A stretch of 64,000 bases of DNA from Limnomonas spitsbergensis (taxonomy: Eukaryota > Chlorophyta > Chlorophyceae > Chlamydomonadales), in the NCBI GenBank assembly GCA_037349105.1, contig JAYJMM010000040.1:844001-908000 (forward strand). Direction: 5' to 3'. The notes beneath the pieces were generated by a model. The model did not search any database. It saw nothing but the letters and a program-made list of their open reading frames with translations, and was not told the origin of the DNA. Every line of letters begins with the position of its first letter. The first letter of the stretch is position 1. A program made the position numbers and the translations under genes. Shown piece after piece: positions 1-10,400 of the stretch.

Positions 1-420
1 GCTTCACCCCCCATGAACTATCACACACTTGCTTCTCCCCCCATGAACTATCACACACTTGCTTCTCCCCCCATGAACTATCACACACTTGCTTCACCCC
101 CCATGAACTATCACACACTTGCTTCACCCCCCATGAACTATCACACACTTGCTTCTCCCCCCATGAACTATCACACACTTGCTCCACCCCCCATGAACTA
201 TCACACACTTGCTTCACCCCCCATGAACTATCACACACTTGCTTCACCCCCCATGAACTATCACACACTTGCTTCACCCCCCATGAACTATCACACACTT
301 GCTTCTCCCTCCATGAACTATCACACACTTGCTTCTCCCCCCATGAACTATCACACACTTGCTTCTCCCCCCATGAACTATCACACACTTGCTTCTCCCC
401 CCGTGAACGATCACACGCTT
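1..420. repeat. 30-bp minisatellite, about 14 units, running off the left edge
   Basis: Near-identical 30-bp units (core ATGAACTATCACACACTTGC followed by TTCACCCCCC or TTCTCCCCCC) repeat without interruption from base 1. The last unit, near 403-420, is diverged (GTGAACGATCACACGCTTGC). Because 30 is a multiple of 3, the array stays open in one frame with a 10-residue period (MNYHTLASPP). I see no splice or start context, so I treat it as non-coding satellite DNA. Confidence 0.97.
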
Positions 421-597
421 GCTGCTCCTCCATCCCCCCAGACAAATGACCTGCTCACTGCCCCTCTGTCCCCCAAGTGAAAATGAAACAATACCTGCTC
501 ACCTGTCCCCCAAAAAGGAACACACACAGACTGGCTCCTATCCTACTATGCTTCTCCCCCTCCTAAGAAAAAGCATACACTTGCCTCTTCCCAGGCC

Positions 598-699
598 TCA
601 AGAAAAAACGGCTGCGGCACATTCCCTGCATCTCACATCCTTTTCCTGCACCCCACCCTTCAAACAAACACTATGATCAGGGTTATGATCCACCATGTC
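598..699 (-). CDS. Possible terminal exon of the 1754-4285 gene
   Basis: On the minus strand a CAG acceptor at 700-702 opens a 34-codon phase-0 frame ending in TGA at 598. It reads DMVDHNPDHSVCLKG and later CRECAAAVFS. The phase matches the donor at 1753 of the upstream exon. The exon lies beside a copy of a dispersed repeat (about 755-800), so it may be chance. Weak support. Confidence 0.22.
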   Translation of the reverse strand, partial: DMVDHNPDHSVCLKGGVQEKDVRCRECAAAVFS

Positions 700-1189
700 C
701 TGCAGAGCGCACCGGACCACCTTGAGCAGGCTGCTAGGCAGCTGCCATTGCGCCAAACTGGGACCAGCCTGAGGCCAAGAGGCCCAAGAGGCAGGGTTTA
801 CTGCACCAGGCCTCGGCAGCCGTAGGTCGTGATGCATTGTGACTGTTTCACCCAAGATTAAAAAAAGGCAGAGATCCAGCCATCCATTTCATTGTGGCTG
901 TTGCAGCTTAGATTAAAAAGGCTGGTAATCCAGCCATTCATTTCATTGTGGATGTTGCACCCTATATAAGAAAAGACGGAGATTCAGCCATCCATTTCAT
1001 GGCTGCTGCACCCTCTGTTAGAAAAGGGCTGTAATCCAGGCATCCATTTTCTTGCTGACTTGGTGAGGTTCCCATCGCTGATTCAAAAGAAACTATCTAG
1101 GGTTTGGGGATAAATGTTTTAGGGCTAACCCATAAACCCTGAAGCACCGGAAGGAACCATGACGCCACACCAGATCCCCCTCTGATCCT

Positions 1190-1750
1190 CATGTCACCTA
1201 GCCTCCTCCACTTTGTTCCTACCTGGTCCTCATCTCATCTCATGTCACTCCATTTCCTCCCCTCCCAAAGAGTTCATCTCCCCCACATCTCCCTCCAGCC
1301 TCACCATGTCCTCCTCCTCCCCTAACATTCTCACCTAATTCTCCTCCCCCTCTCCCTCCTCCTTCCCCCCTCTCCACTAATTATTGACCAGTTACCTCCC
1401 AACCCCACATGCTTCTCCTTCTCCACCTTCACCCCCCTGCTTCCCACCCTTTATCCCCCCCAATCCACCTGGTTCTCTTCCTCCTCTTAACCCCCTCCCC
1501 CTTATCCCCCCCATCCCTTCATGTCTGCCCTCCCCCCCCCCACACACACTCACACACTTGATCACCCTCCTTCCTCTTTATCCCCCTTTCCTCCGCCCCT
1601 CCCTTCCTGTCTGTTTCCCCCTCCCCTAATCTCCCCCTCCCACTTGATTCCGACCCTTATCCCCTACCCTTCCCCAACTCCACCTGCTTCTACCCTCCCT
1701 CCTACCCTCCCTCCCTGCCTGCTCCCCCCCCCCTCATCTCCTCCTCCTCC
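1190..1750. repeat. Pyrimidine-rich low-complexity stretch
   Basis: The plus strand is almost entirely C/T (repeated CTCCCCC, CCTCCC, TTCCTCC) over more than 500 bases, so it is purine-rich in the sense of the minus-strand gene whose intron it occupies. Long plus-strand frames here (Pro/Ser/Leu only) are composition artefacts. Confidence 0.8.
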
Positions 1751-1753
1751 CAC

Positions 1754-4285
1754 CTGGTTCTCATCTTCTGCCGGCACCAGCAGGTTGTACAGCGTCTGGC
1801 TGCCCGGCAGCGCCCACAGCAGCGGGGGCAGGTGCGGCTCAACCCCGTAGTCCACGGCGTCGGCCAGCCAGTTGACCAGGCGCCCCACATCCAGGCGCGT
1901 GCCCAGGGAGGTCCGGTGCAGCAGGTCGCGGTGCCGAGCCTCGTGACGGACCCACAGCTGGTGGCGCGCCCCATCGTCCTGAGGCTCCTCAATCACGTCG
2001 TTCTCCTCATCGTATACGGTGTTCCTGAATGGAGGAGAAGGTGCATGTTAAAGGGCCGCAAAATTGAGGGAGTAACGGGAGATGAGGAGCATGCACAAAG
2101 AGGATGGTGGGGCGACCCGTGCTTGTATCGTTCTCCTCATCATACACGGTGTTCCTGAATGGGAGAGAAGGTGCATGTTCAGGGGCCACACAATGGAGGG
2201 CGTAACCGGAAATGAGGTGAATGCACGAGGAAGATGGTGGCGCGCCCCGTGCTTGTATCGTTCTCCTCATTATACACGGTGTTCCTGAATGGGAGAGAAG
2301 GTGCATGTTCAGGGGCCGCGAAATGGAGGGCGTAACGGGAAATGAGGAGCATGCACGAGGAAGATGATGGCGCGACCGCGCGCTCACATCGTTCTGCTCG
2401 TCCTACACAGTGATCCTGAATGAAGAGGCAAGCAGCATGCTTAGGGGCTGCTGCAAGGAGGGCGCAGTGGAAATGGAGGAGCATGCATGAGGGAGATGTT
2501 GGCTTGCCCTGGGCTCAAATCGTTCTTCCCCTCGTCCTCTATGTGTCCCTGAATGGAGAGCAAGGTACGTGTATAGGGGCCGCGAAATGGAGGGCGCATC
2601 GGGAATCAAGGAGCATGCATGTCGAAGATGGTGGCGAGACCTGTGATAACCTGCAGCTCGTTGTACAGAGTGTCCCTGGATGAAGAGGTAGGTGGATGTT
2701 CAGGGGCTGGAACACGGTTGCAGCATTAAGGGAGGTGCGTGCATGAGCAAGCTAGTGACGTGCCCTGTCATCCCAAGGCTCCTCAATCGCGCCGTCCCCT
2801 CGTCGCACACAGTATTCCTACTGGCAGCATTCGTCTTTTCCCTTCTGTTCAGGGCGAGGAAATGCTGCAAGATGTGGAGCTTGCAGGCGGTTCTTAGATG
2901 ACCGAGGAAGCCTGTCCTTTCCGAAACGACCCAGCGTGAGGGGCCTTCAGACAGATTTCATTTACTTCAAGGCTAGGTTCCTGCAGTAGGGGGCACCTTT
3001 GTGTTGCGGGCCTGTGCTTGGGCCACCGGCCATAGGCCGGTCAGCACTTGACCCCAGTTGTCCCAGTGGTTGTTATACGGCTGCACCCCTCAGATACTCT
3101 GGTGCGCAATGAAAGTCACACTTGCGATAGGCACTGGTGCTAAGGCTTAGGTAGTGTGGAAAGACAGCCCTGCATAATTTAGATCCCTGCTCCGAGCTCC
3201 CTTTTGATTCTGTTGTCCATACGACGCACCCCCACCCCTTGGTTATGCAGACAAGCAGGGGTTGCTGCTCCCACGCACGCCATGCGTGCGACCGACAATG
3301 CACCATGCGAGACGGTGCCATGCAGAGGTCTTGGCATGCGCACCGCAATGCCAAGCTATGTCAGGCCGTGCCATGTCAGGCCTAGCCATGCCGTGTCATG
3401 TCTAGCTATGCCATGTCTTGGCATGCCATACCTAGTCATGTCATACTAAGCCATATCATACTCAGTGGCCATGTCATGTCATGTAATGCCGTGCCGTGTC
3501 ATGCCAAGCCATACCGTGTCACGTCATGCTAAGCCATGCCATGCCTTGTTATGTCATGCTTAGCCATGCCATGTCAGGCTCAGCCGTGCCATGTCACGTC
3601 ATGCCCAGCGGTGCCATGCCATGCCATGCCATGTCAAGCCGTGCCATGTCAGGCTATGTCATATCAAGCCGTGCCTTGCAAGGCCATGTCAAACCGCGCC
3701 AGGTCATGCCATGCCATGCCGCTCGCACCTCCACTCCGTTCCAGGGAAGGAGATTGCTGCTGCCAGCCTGAGCGCACGCTGCACCGGGTCAGCCTGCAAG
3801 GAGATGGTGGCCTTCTCGGTGAAGGTCTCGCCGGTCCAGCAGAGAGACAGGTCCGGCTTGCGCAGCTTGAAGTCATAGCCGGCAGAGATGAACGAGTCTT
3901 GCGCGTACTCGTGCGCAAGCGTCGCCTTCATCGAGGGCGCAGAGCCGGCGGCCTGCTGTGTCAGCGGGTCGTCCAGCCCGGTGCGCAGCGACAGGTTGGA
4001 GGCAGTGAGGCTGACAGCCAACGATTTGGCGCGCAAGGAGACGCCTAGGTCGCCATCGCCCTCTAAAACTCGGCCCGTGGAGCTTTGATCAGTCGGATCA
4101 TATCCCTGGCGGATGACGAAGGTACAGCGACCAGATAGGCTGCTGCTGGCGGCAGATAGCTTATTATTATCCTGCAGTTTGAACACGCTGCCCAGCGTGT
4201 TCCACTCGAAAGGCAGCACCGAGCGCAGGGGCAGGAAATCGAGCCTGTTTTCGCTCGGTGAAGCAGCGTGGGACATGCTGGTCAT
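1754..4285 (-). CDS. Putative beta-strand-rich outer-envelope pore-like protein (OEP24/OEP37-like), 3' end uncertain
   Basis: Exons: 4285-3729 and 2024-1754. Exon 1 ends in phase 2 at a GTGCGA donor and exon 2 begins after TTCAG in the matching phase, then ends at a GTGGG donor. The encoded part is about 276 residues. Alternating polar/hydrophobic segments (AKSLAVSLTASNLSLRTG, DSFISAGYDFKLRKPDLSL, EKATISLQADP) suggest antiparallel beta strands. The stretch AGYDFKLRKPDLSLCW is reminiscent of the C-terminal part of plant OEP37, a chloroplast outer-envelope channel, but this is from memory and weak. Exon 2 (YDEENDVIEEPQDDG onward) is acidic and then helical, and I do not recognise it. The ATG at 4285 follows an in-frame TGA at 4303. 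It is divergent from the YIPF gene, with 174 bp between the start codons. The intron carries CATGC repeats and serial copies of the exon 2 start. Confidence 0.62.
2024..2870 (-). repeat. Serial copies of the acceptor and start of exon 2 (about 130-bp units)
   Basis: Upstream of the working exon 2, the junction CATTCAG/GAACACCGT...GATGAGGAGAACGA recurs at about 2120-2160, 2260-2300, 2390-2430, 2520-2560, 2650-2690 and 2790-2840 (minus-strand sense), each with decayed exon sequence after it. Closest copies keep the YDEEND coding; outer ones carry stops or substitutions. Confidence 0.85.
3330..3722. repeat. CATGC/CATGTC short tandem repeat tract
   Basis: Dense imperfect repetition of CATGCC, CATGTC, CATGCTAAGC and GTGCCATGTCA over about 390 bp inside the intron of the minus-strand gene. 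CATG every 5-10 bases gives several spurious open frames rich in Met, Pro, Cys and His. Confidence 0.9.
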
Positions 4286-4459
4286 CAACACGCTCACGAT
4301 TCAGAAGCTGGAATGCCGATGAACGCTTGGGGGGGCGATCTATCAAAAGGGGGATGGTCAAAAAAATGTGAAAATCACGAAAGGTTGTAGACAAGTTCGG
4401 AAAAGAAAGGTCCAGCTCTCTTTGTATCGCGCAATTTCTAGCCTCTTCGCTCTTGCGCT
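4286..4459. promoter_or_regulatory. Short divergent promoter interval
   Basis: Only 174 bp separate the start codons of the minus-strand gene (4285) and the plus-strand YIPF gene (4460), so both 5' regions must share it. I see no convincing TATA box. Inferred from gene arrangement only. Confidence 0.45.
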
Positions 4460-7400
4460 ATGGCGAACAATAACAATCAGGTACGGCCTGAACTCGAGTT
4501 GATTTCTAGGGTGCCTCGAAAACTCAACTGCCCTCGTCTTCCTCCCCCTGACCCAGTCCTCCATCAACCCGTTTGAAAACTTCGTCGCGCCATCGAACCC
4601 GTTCGCCTCAGCGCAACAACCCGATAATCCGTTTGGCGTTAGTCGCACCTCAGCCGGGGGAGGAGGAGGGCTGGCCTGGGGAGCAGCGCCAGCCTCGCAG
4701 CAGCAACCCATCTACGACCTCGACACCACTTATGAGCCGCACACGGCCGTTCCAGTGCAGCCCAGCTCCGGAAGCAGCTCCTTCCTGATGCCGGCAATGG
4801 CATCCCTGAGCGATGCTAAGGTCCCAGCGGTCCCTGCCTCCTCAAACCTCGCCTTCACAAGCACCACAGCAGCTCAGCACGCCACTGGGAACATAAGGTC
4901 TGTGCCTGGTAAGCACATGCCTCACCCAAGATCACGCATGGCTGCATGCATCGCACAGGCCACATGGGGGCATGGCCTCCTTGTCGCTGTGTCATTTCGG
5001 ACATAGGCAAGACGCTCGCTGGGCTGCTAGTAGAAGAACACCTTCCATCCATCCATCCCCCACTTCTCGTCTGTGGTTCATTTCTGGGCTGGTGCTGAGC
5101 TAGTCAACGGCCTGCACTCCCTCCTCCTTGCAGTGGCGCTTCCTGCGCCTTCAGGATCTTGTCATTTCCATGCGTGTCCTTCCACACATGGCGGATGCAC
5201 GTACGATCCGCAACAACAGCAGCACACCTACATGATGAATGTGAATCTGGGTCTGAGGTTCCAGGTCTGTGGATCAGGCTCTGCGGATTTGGGCCTGTCG
5301 ATCTGGGTCTGAGGTTCCAGGTCTGTGGATCAGGCTCTGTTGATCTGGGCCTGTGGATCTGTGTCTGCAGATTCAGGTCTATGGATCAGGCTCTGCGGAT
5401 CTGGGCCTGTGGATCTGGGCCTGTGGTTCCAGGTCTGTGGATCAGGCTCTGCAGATCTGGGCCTGTGGATCCGTGTCTGCAGATTCAGGTCTGTGGATCA
5501 GGCTCTGCAGATCTGGGTCTGTGGATCCAGGTCTATGGATCGGGCTCTGTGAATCTGGGCTTGTGGATCTGGGTCTGCAGATCCAGGTCCGTGGATCAGG
5601 ATCTCAGATGTGAGTCTGTGAGTCCAGATGTACGGATACAAGTCTGTGGATCTATGTCCAAGTCTATGGATCCAGGTCAGCAGAGCCAGGCCTGCGGAGC
5701 CAGGTCTGTGGATCTGGGTCTATGGGTGGAGATCTATGTATCTGGGCTTGTGGACTCGGGTCTGGGTTCATGTCTGTGGATCTCGTGCATTCTTTGTGTG
5801 CACATGGTGGGGGGGGGGGCGTCCATGAGGGACCGGCAAGTAGTGCACAACCTCATCCAATGACAGCCTAGACTGCGTCTTGGAAATTTCCTGGGGGCTC
5901 GTGTGAACCTGGTAGGATAGCATCCAGTCCCCGGCCGGAAAATTCCAAGATCAGGACGGACGTTTCAAGGACCATTTACCCCTTTGGTTTCTAGCTGTGT
6001 ATTGTTTGCAGTGCCCAGTGTCTTCAAAAGTGTGCTCAAGCCGCGGTGGTGGGGGTGGTGTGTGTGGCAGGCAAACAATCTGTCTGGGACCTGGCCAGGT
6101 AAAAAGGCCTCAGCATTTTAGCATTGCAGCATTGCCATTTTGGGGGGCCCAATCATGACCAACCTCCCCTTAACCTGTAACCTTAGCTGGGACACCAAGC
6201 ATAACCAAACTGCTCTGAACCCAGAACCCTGAACTAGGGTGCCCAAGCATGACTCCCTTGCAGTCATGGTCGGCATGTAGTCCTAAGGAGTAGGGATTCT
6301 CTTGGGCCGATGTTTTTTTTTAAGCGGGTGCTTGTTTTTAATCATTGATCATTTCAAACCAAGGCTTTCCTCTCTCTAACCTATGCACGCCCAACTGCCC
6401 TGTGCCCACATCAAGGTAAGTGTGTGGCGCTCTGATTATTTTGTATACTTCAGCTACAAGTCAGCTAATCACGGCCTATGGCTGAGTGGGCCAGGTCCAG
6501 TGCTTAGGCCACTGGCCTCAGGCTGGTCAAGGTTGGACCTCCCTTGGCGCCATGGTGGCTGACCCGCGGCCCTCAGGGGTTGGTATCGTGCGCACTTTCA
6601 TAGGGGTGGAAGTACCCGTGTATGGTTTGAAATATACCGTATGTGTGACTGAAAACGAACACGGGTGGGCATGTCTCACAGGCACTGGCGTGCCGAGTGG
6701 CGCCTGGGGTTCTGCATCGCAAGCCGCAGGCGGGCCGCCCCGCTGGGGCACCGCGGCTTCGACCGGGGCGTGGGGTCCTCCGCCCACATCTGCGCCCGGC
6801 CGCGACGACGGCAACTTCGGCGCATCGGCCACGTACCTACCTGGACAACCCGGGCAGCCGCAGCAGCTGACGGCTTCCACGTCAGCTACGCGGCCGCTGC
6901 TGATCGCCGGAGGCGGGGCGGGCGGCGACAAGCCGCTGGAGGATTACGCAAAGTACGCATTTTATAACATCCGCAAGTACCGCCCGTTCTTCGACGTGGA
7001 TACCAAGGTACAGTGCCCCTTCAGCACAGTTCCGCCCGTACTTTTATGTTGACACTAAAGTACTGTGTCCCTGAAGTACACAAGTATAGTAATGTACATC
7101 CCTACTTATACGTGGATACTAAGTTATAGTGCCCCACCAGTTCCGTACAGCCATTATATGTTTGCCCCGAGGTACACTGCCCCTTAGAGCAGTATCACCT
7201 GTACTTCAACGTCAATCCCAAGGTCCTCGTTGAATCCGGGGGGCTTGTTGGCAAGGCGGGGAAATGCGTGTGGGAAGGCTCGTACTGTTATAGACGAGGC
7301 TAGGCGGGAGAGCAGGGAGCGCAGCAGCTGAGTGTGCCCCCCTCCTCTCACCCTTTCTTCTATCTTCATTGACCAGAACGGTTGCAGGTACTGTACGTCC

Positions 7401-10400
7401 GCACTGCACTGTATGATGATCTATGTTGTTCAAGAAAACAAATTAGTGCCATCTGAGCTATCTCTCGCCTTGTTTCCCGGGTGCCAGCGCCGGCATCCCT
7501 TCCCTGACTCTCGGTGATTCCCCCTCGTGCCTTGATGGAGGCTTTGCTTTGCAATTTCCGTAAGTTGCAGAAATGCTTTCAGAAACAATGGCCCGCTTGC
7601 CCCCTTGGCCTGCTCAACTTGCTCCACATGCTCAATATCAGCGTATCCCCCACCTGACATGCTCTCCTGTCTTTCTTCTCTTTCCACTACAAGGGAGGCG
7701 GATGTCAGACTGGCAGATGCTGAGCCCCGCACCTGCCCTCTTGGCCCCTTGACGAGCTCTCCTAACTTGTTCCACACACTCCCCATCTCCCTATCAGCCC
7801 CCCCACGGACGTGCTCGCCTAACTTGAAGTCCTTGCCAACCACCAGGAGATTGGGCGGCAGATGTTGAGCCCCACGCCTGACATTTTGCCCCCTGGAAGT
7901 GCTATCCTAACTTGCACCACACGCTCGCCCTCTGCCCATCAGCCAATCAACCCCCTCTGACATGCTGTTATAACTTGCTCCCCTTGCCCGCTATCAGGAG
8001 GTCGGGTGGCGGGTGCTGAGCTCTTTCATCGGAGCCTTCAAGCCGGACTTTATGGACGTGACACATGAGGCGCCCGACCTGTGAGAGGGAGAGGCAGGGG
8101 GCTGTGAGGGGGACAGGCCTTGAGTCTCAGGACTGAGGGCAGAGGGTCAAGATGTCATGAATGTGACGCCCTTGGTGCCTGACCTGGGACGAGGAGATGA
8201 TGGGGGCTGTGAGGGGGAGTGAGTGCATGGACGTAACGCACGTAGCACCCGGCTTGTGAGCACAAGGAATTGATACTGGAGATAAAGCCTGGGCTCCGAA
8301 TGTAAGGTTCAGGTTGGAGGCATCGTGGATGTGATGCAGAAGGCCCCTGACCTGTGAGCAGGAGGCTTCTGATGCTGAAGGCTTGGGCTGGATTGGGCAA
8401 ACAGTTAAGGGTCATCCTTTTTGGTTCTGGGCTGAGGGCTTGGGGGCTGAGGGTTGGCGGTGTGGGCTGAGGGTTAAGGGTCATATAGTTTTCGGTTTTG
8501 TTGTAGAGAGCTTGGGGAAAAAATGTGCATTGTGATATATACTCTGAGGGCACTCCCCTGGGGCCTGGGGACCACATCGAGGATTGGGTTGTGCAGGTAT
8601 CCCGAGTCAGTGGCGAGAGCTACAGTGGCGAGAGCTACAGCTGTGCTGCCAGTACGGTAAAGAAGAATATCTCCACATCCAAATTCAAATCCATCGCCGA
8701 TGCCTCACAAATAGTCACACAAGGAATTATTGAAGTCAACCCTGAACCCTAGCTCCTCAGCCCTAAACTCTATCCCCACCCGCGTCAGGTACGGCCCCTT
8801 CTGGATTGCAACCACTCTTATCTTTGTCACGGCCGCAGCGGGCAACTTCAGCAGTTACCTCGCTTTCTACAAGGATTCGCACCAGTCCCCACCGCCAGCT
8901 CCCCCAGATGCGTCCAGCGCCCCGTCCAGCGGAGCTGTAAACGGGCAGTGGTTCGCAGACTCGACCAAGGTGTGTAGGTGGTGGTGATGTAGCTGAGTTG
9001 TAGCTGGAGGACTGAGGTCAAGGGATTGTGGTTCGCAAACACGACTCAGGTGCGTAAGTGGGGGTGATGTAGCTGAGTTGTAGCTGAGGCATTGCTTCAA
9101 CACGAGCTCTTCCACGGGTCAGGATTTCGGGTTTCTTAAATAACTCTGAACTCTCGCTACGCCCTGCCGGCCAGCTGGGGGGACCTCCCATGATGTCTTC
9201 CATGACTTAGGGTTTAGATTGAGGAAGAATCCCAAACTCTTAAAATATTGCTGCTCCCCCTCCTCCCAGCTGGGCACCTCTGCAGGCATCTTCTACGGCT
9301 ACATCTTCATCATCAGCCTCGTGCTTTGGCTGTGGGTCAAGTACCTACGGGCCAGCGTCAAACTGGTCAGCATGTTCTGCGTTTACGGTGAGACGCAGGC
9401 GGCAGCGGGATCGAGGGTTTAGGGCGAGTGTTAAGGGGGTCAGCCTTTATGGTGGGGGACAGGTGGTGGCGGGGGTAAGGGTTAAAAGCAGGCAGCGGCG
9501 GTGTTAAAGTTGAGGGTGCGCTACATGAGCAGCCTTATTCTGTTGCTGTTGGTTAAGTTTATGCGGGAGAGCGTCTAGCTGGTGAGCGTGTTCTGCGTGG
9601 ATTTGTTTTTCAATGTGCAGGTTCAGCCCTGTCCATTTCCTTGCCGGTCTTGCTAGTTTGCAATTTTACATGCTGCTGCACTGTTGAGTCTCAGTTTTTT
9701 TCACTGACACCATCCTTTATTTCATCTGGATTTCTGTGCTGGCACGCAGGTAACGCCTCAGTACACCGTCTGCCAGCCAGTCACGCTGGTGTGCGTCATG
9801 CCTAATGAAATTGTGTGCCCTTACTCCCCCGAATCTCAAACCCTAAATCTTGGACCCTGTGGCGCTGGACATGCGCTTGCCACGTGTGTTCCCGTCTCGC
9901 TGTTGCCTGTGGTGCTGTCCTGCCGTTCTGCTGTACTGCTGTGCTCGTATGAGTCTATTTAATGTTAAGCATGTTTCAATGTATGCAGGTTATGCCTCCA
10001 TCTTCGTGCCAGTCACACTGGTGTGTGTGATGCTGTGCAGTGGTTTCACGTAACTTTACCCACTTTTTCAACGTACTGCATGTTTCAATGTATGCTGGTT
10101 ATGCCTTGTCCATCTTCGTGCCAGTCTCGCTCTACTGCTGTGCTGTGGGTTCCCGTATGACCCTATTTAACGTATGGCTGGTTTCAATGTGCACAGGTTA
10201 CGCCTTGTCTATCTTCGTGCCCGTCTCGCTGGTGTGTGTGGTGCCGAACGACATTGTGCGCTGGGTGATGGTCATGGTGGCCACGTTGGTCAGCGGGGCC
10301 TTCCTTGTCATGAACATGCGCCGGACACTGTCCGAAGTGGATACAATCAAGTGAGCATCGTTTGGCTTCATAGTTTAGGGTTGGGTTGAGGGTTAAGGTT

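Noticed and set aside
13..480. 155-codon frame of repeated MNYHTLASPP
   Set aside because: Pure product of a 30-bp satellite whose period is a multiple of three; no splice or regulatory context.
5159..5863. Long plus-strand frame of WIRLCGSG-like repeats
   Set aside because: It lies inside YIPF intron 2 and reflects a minisatellite; flanking exons join in phase without it.
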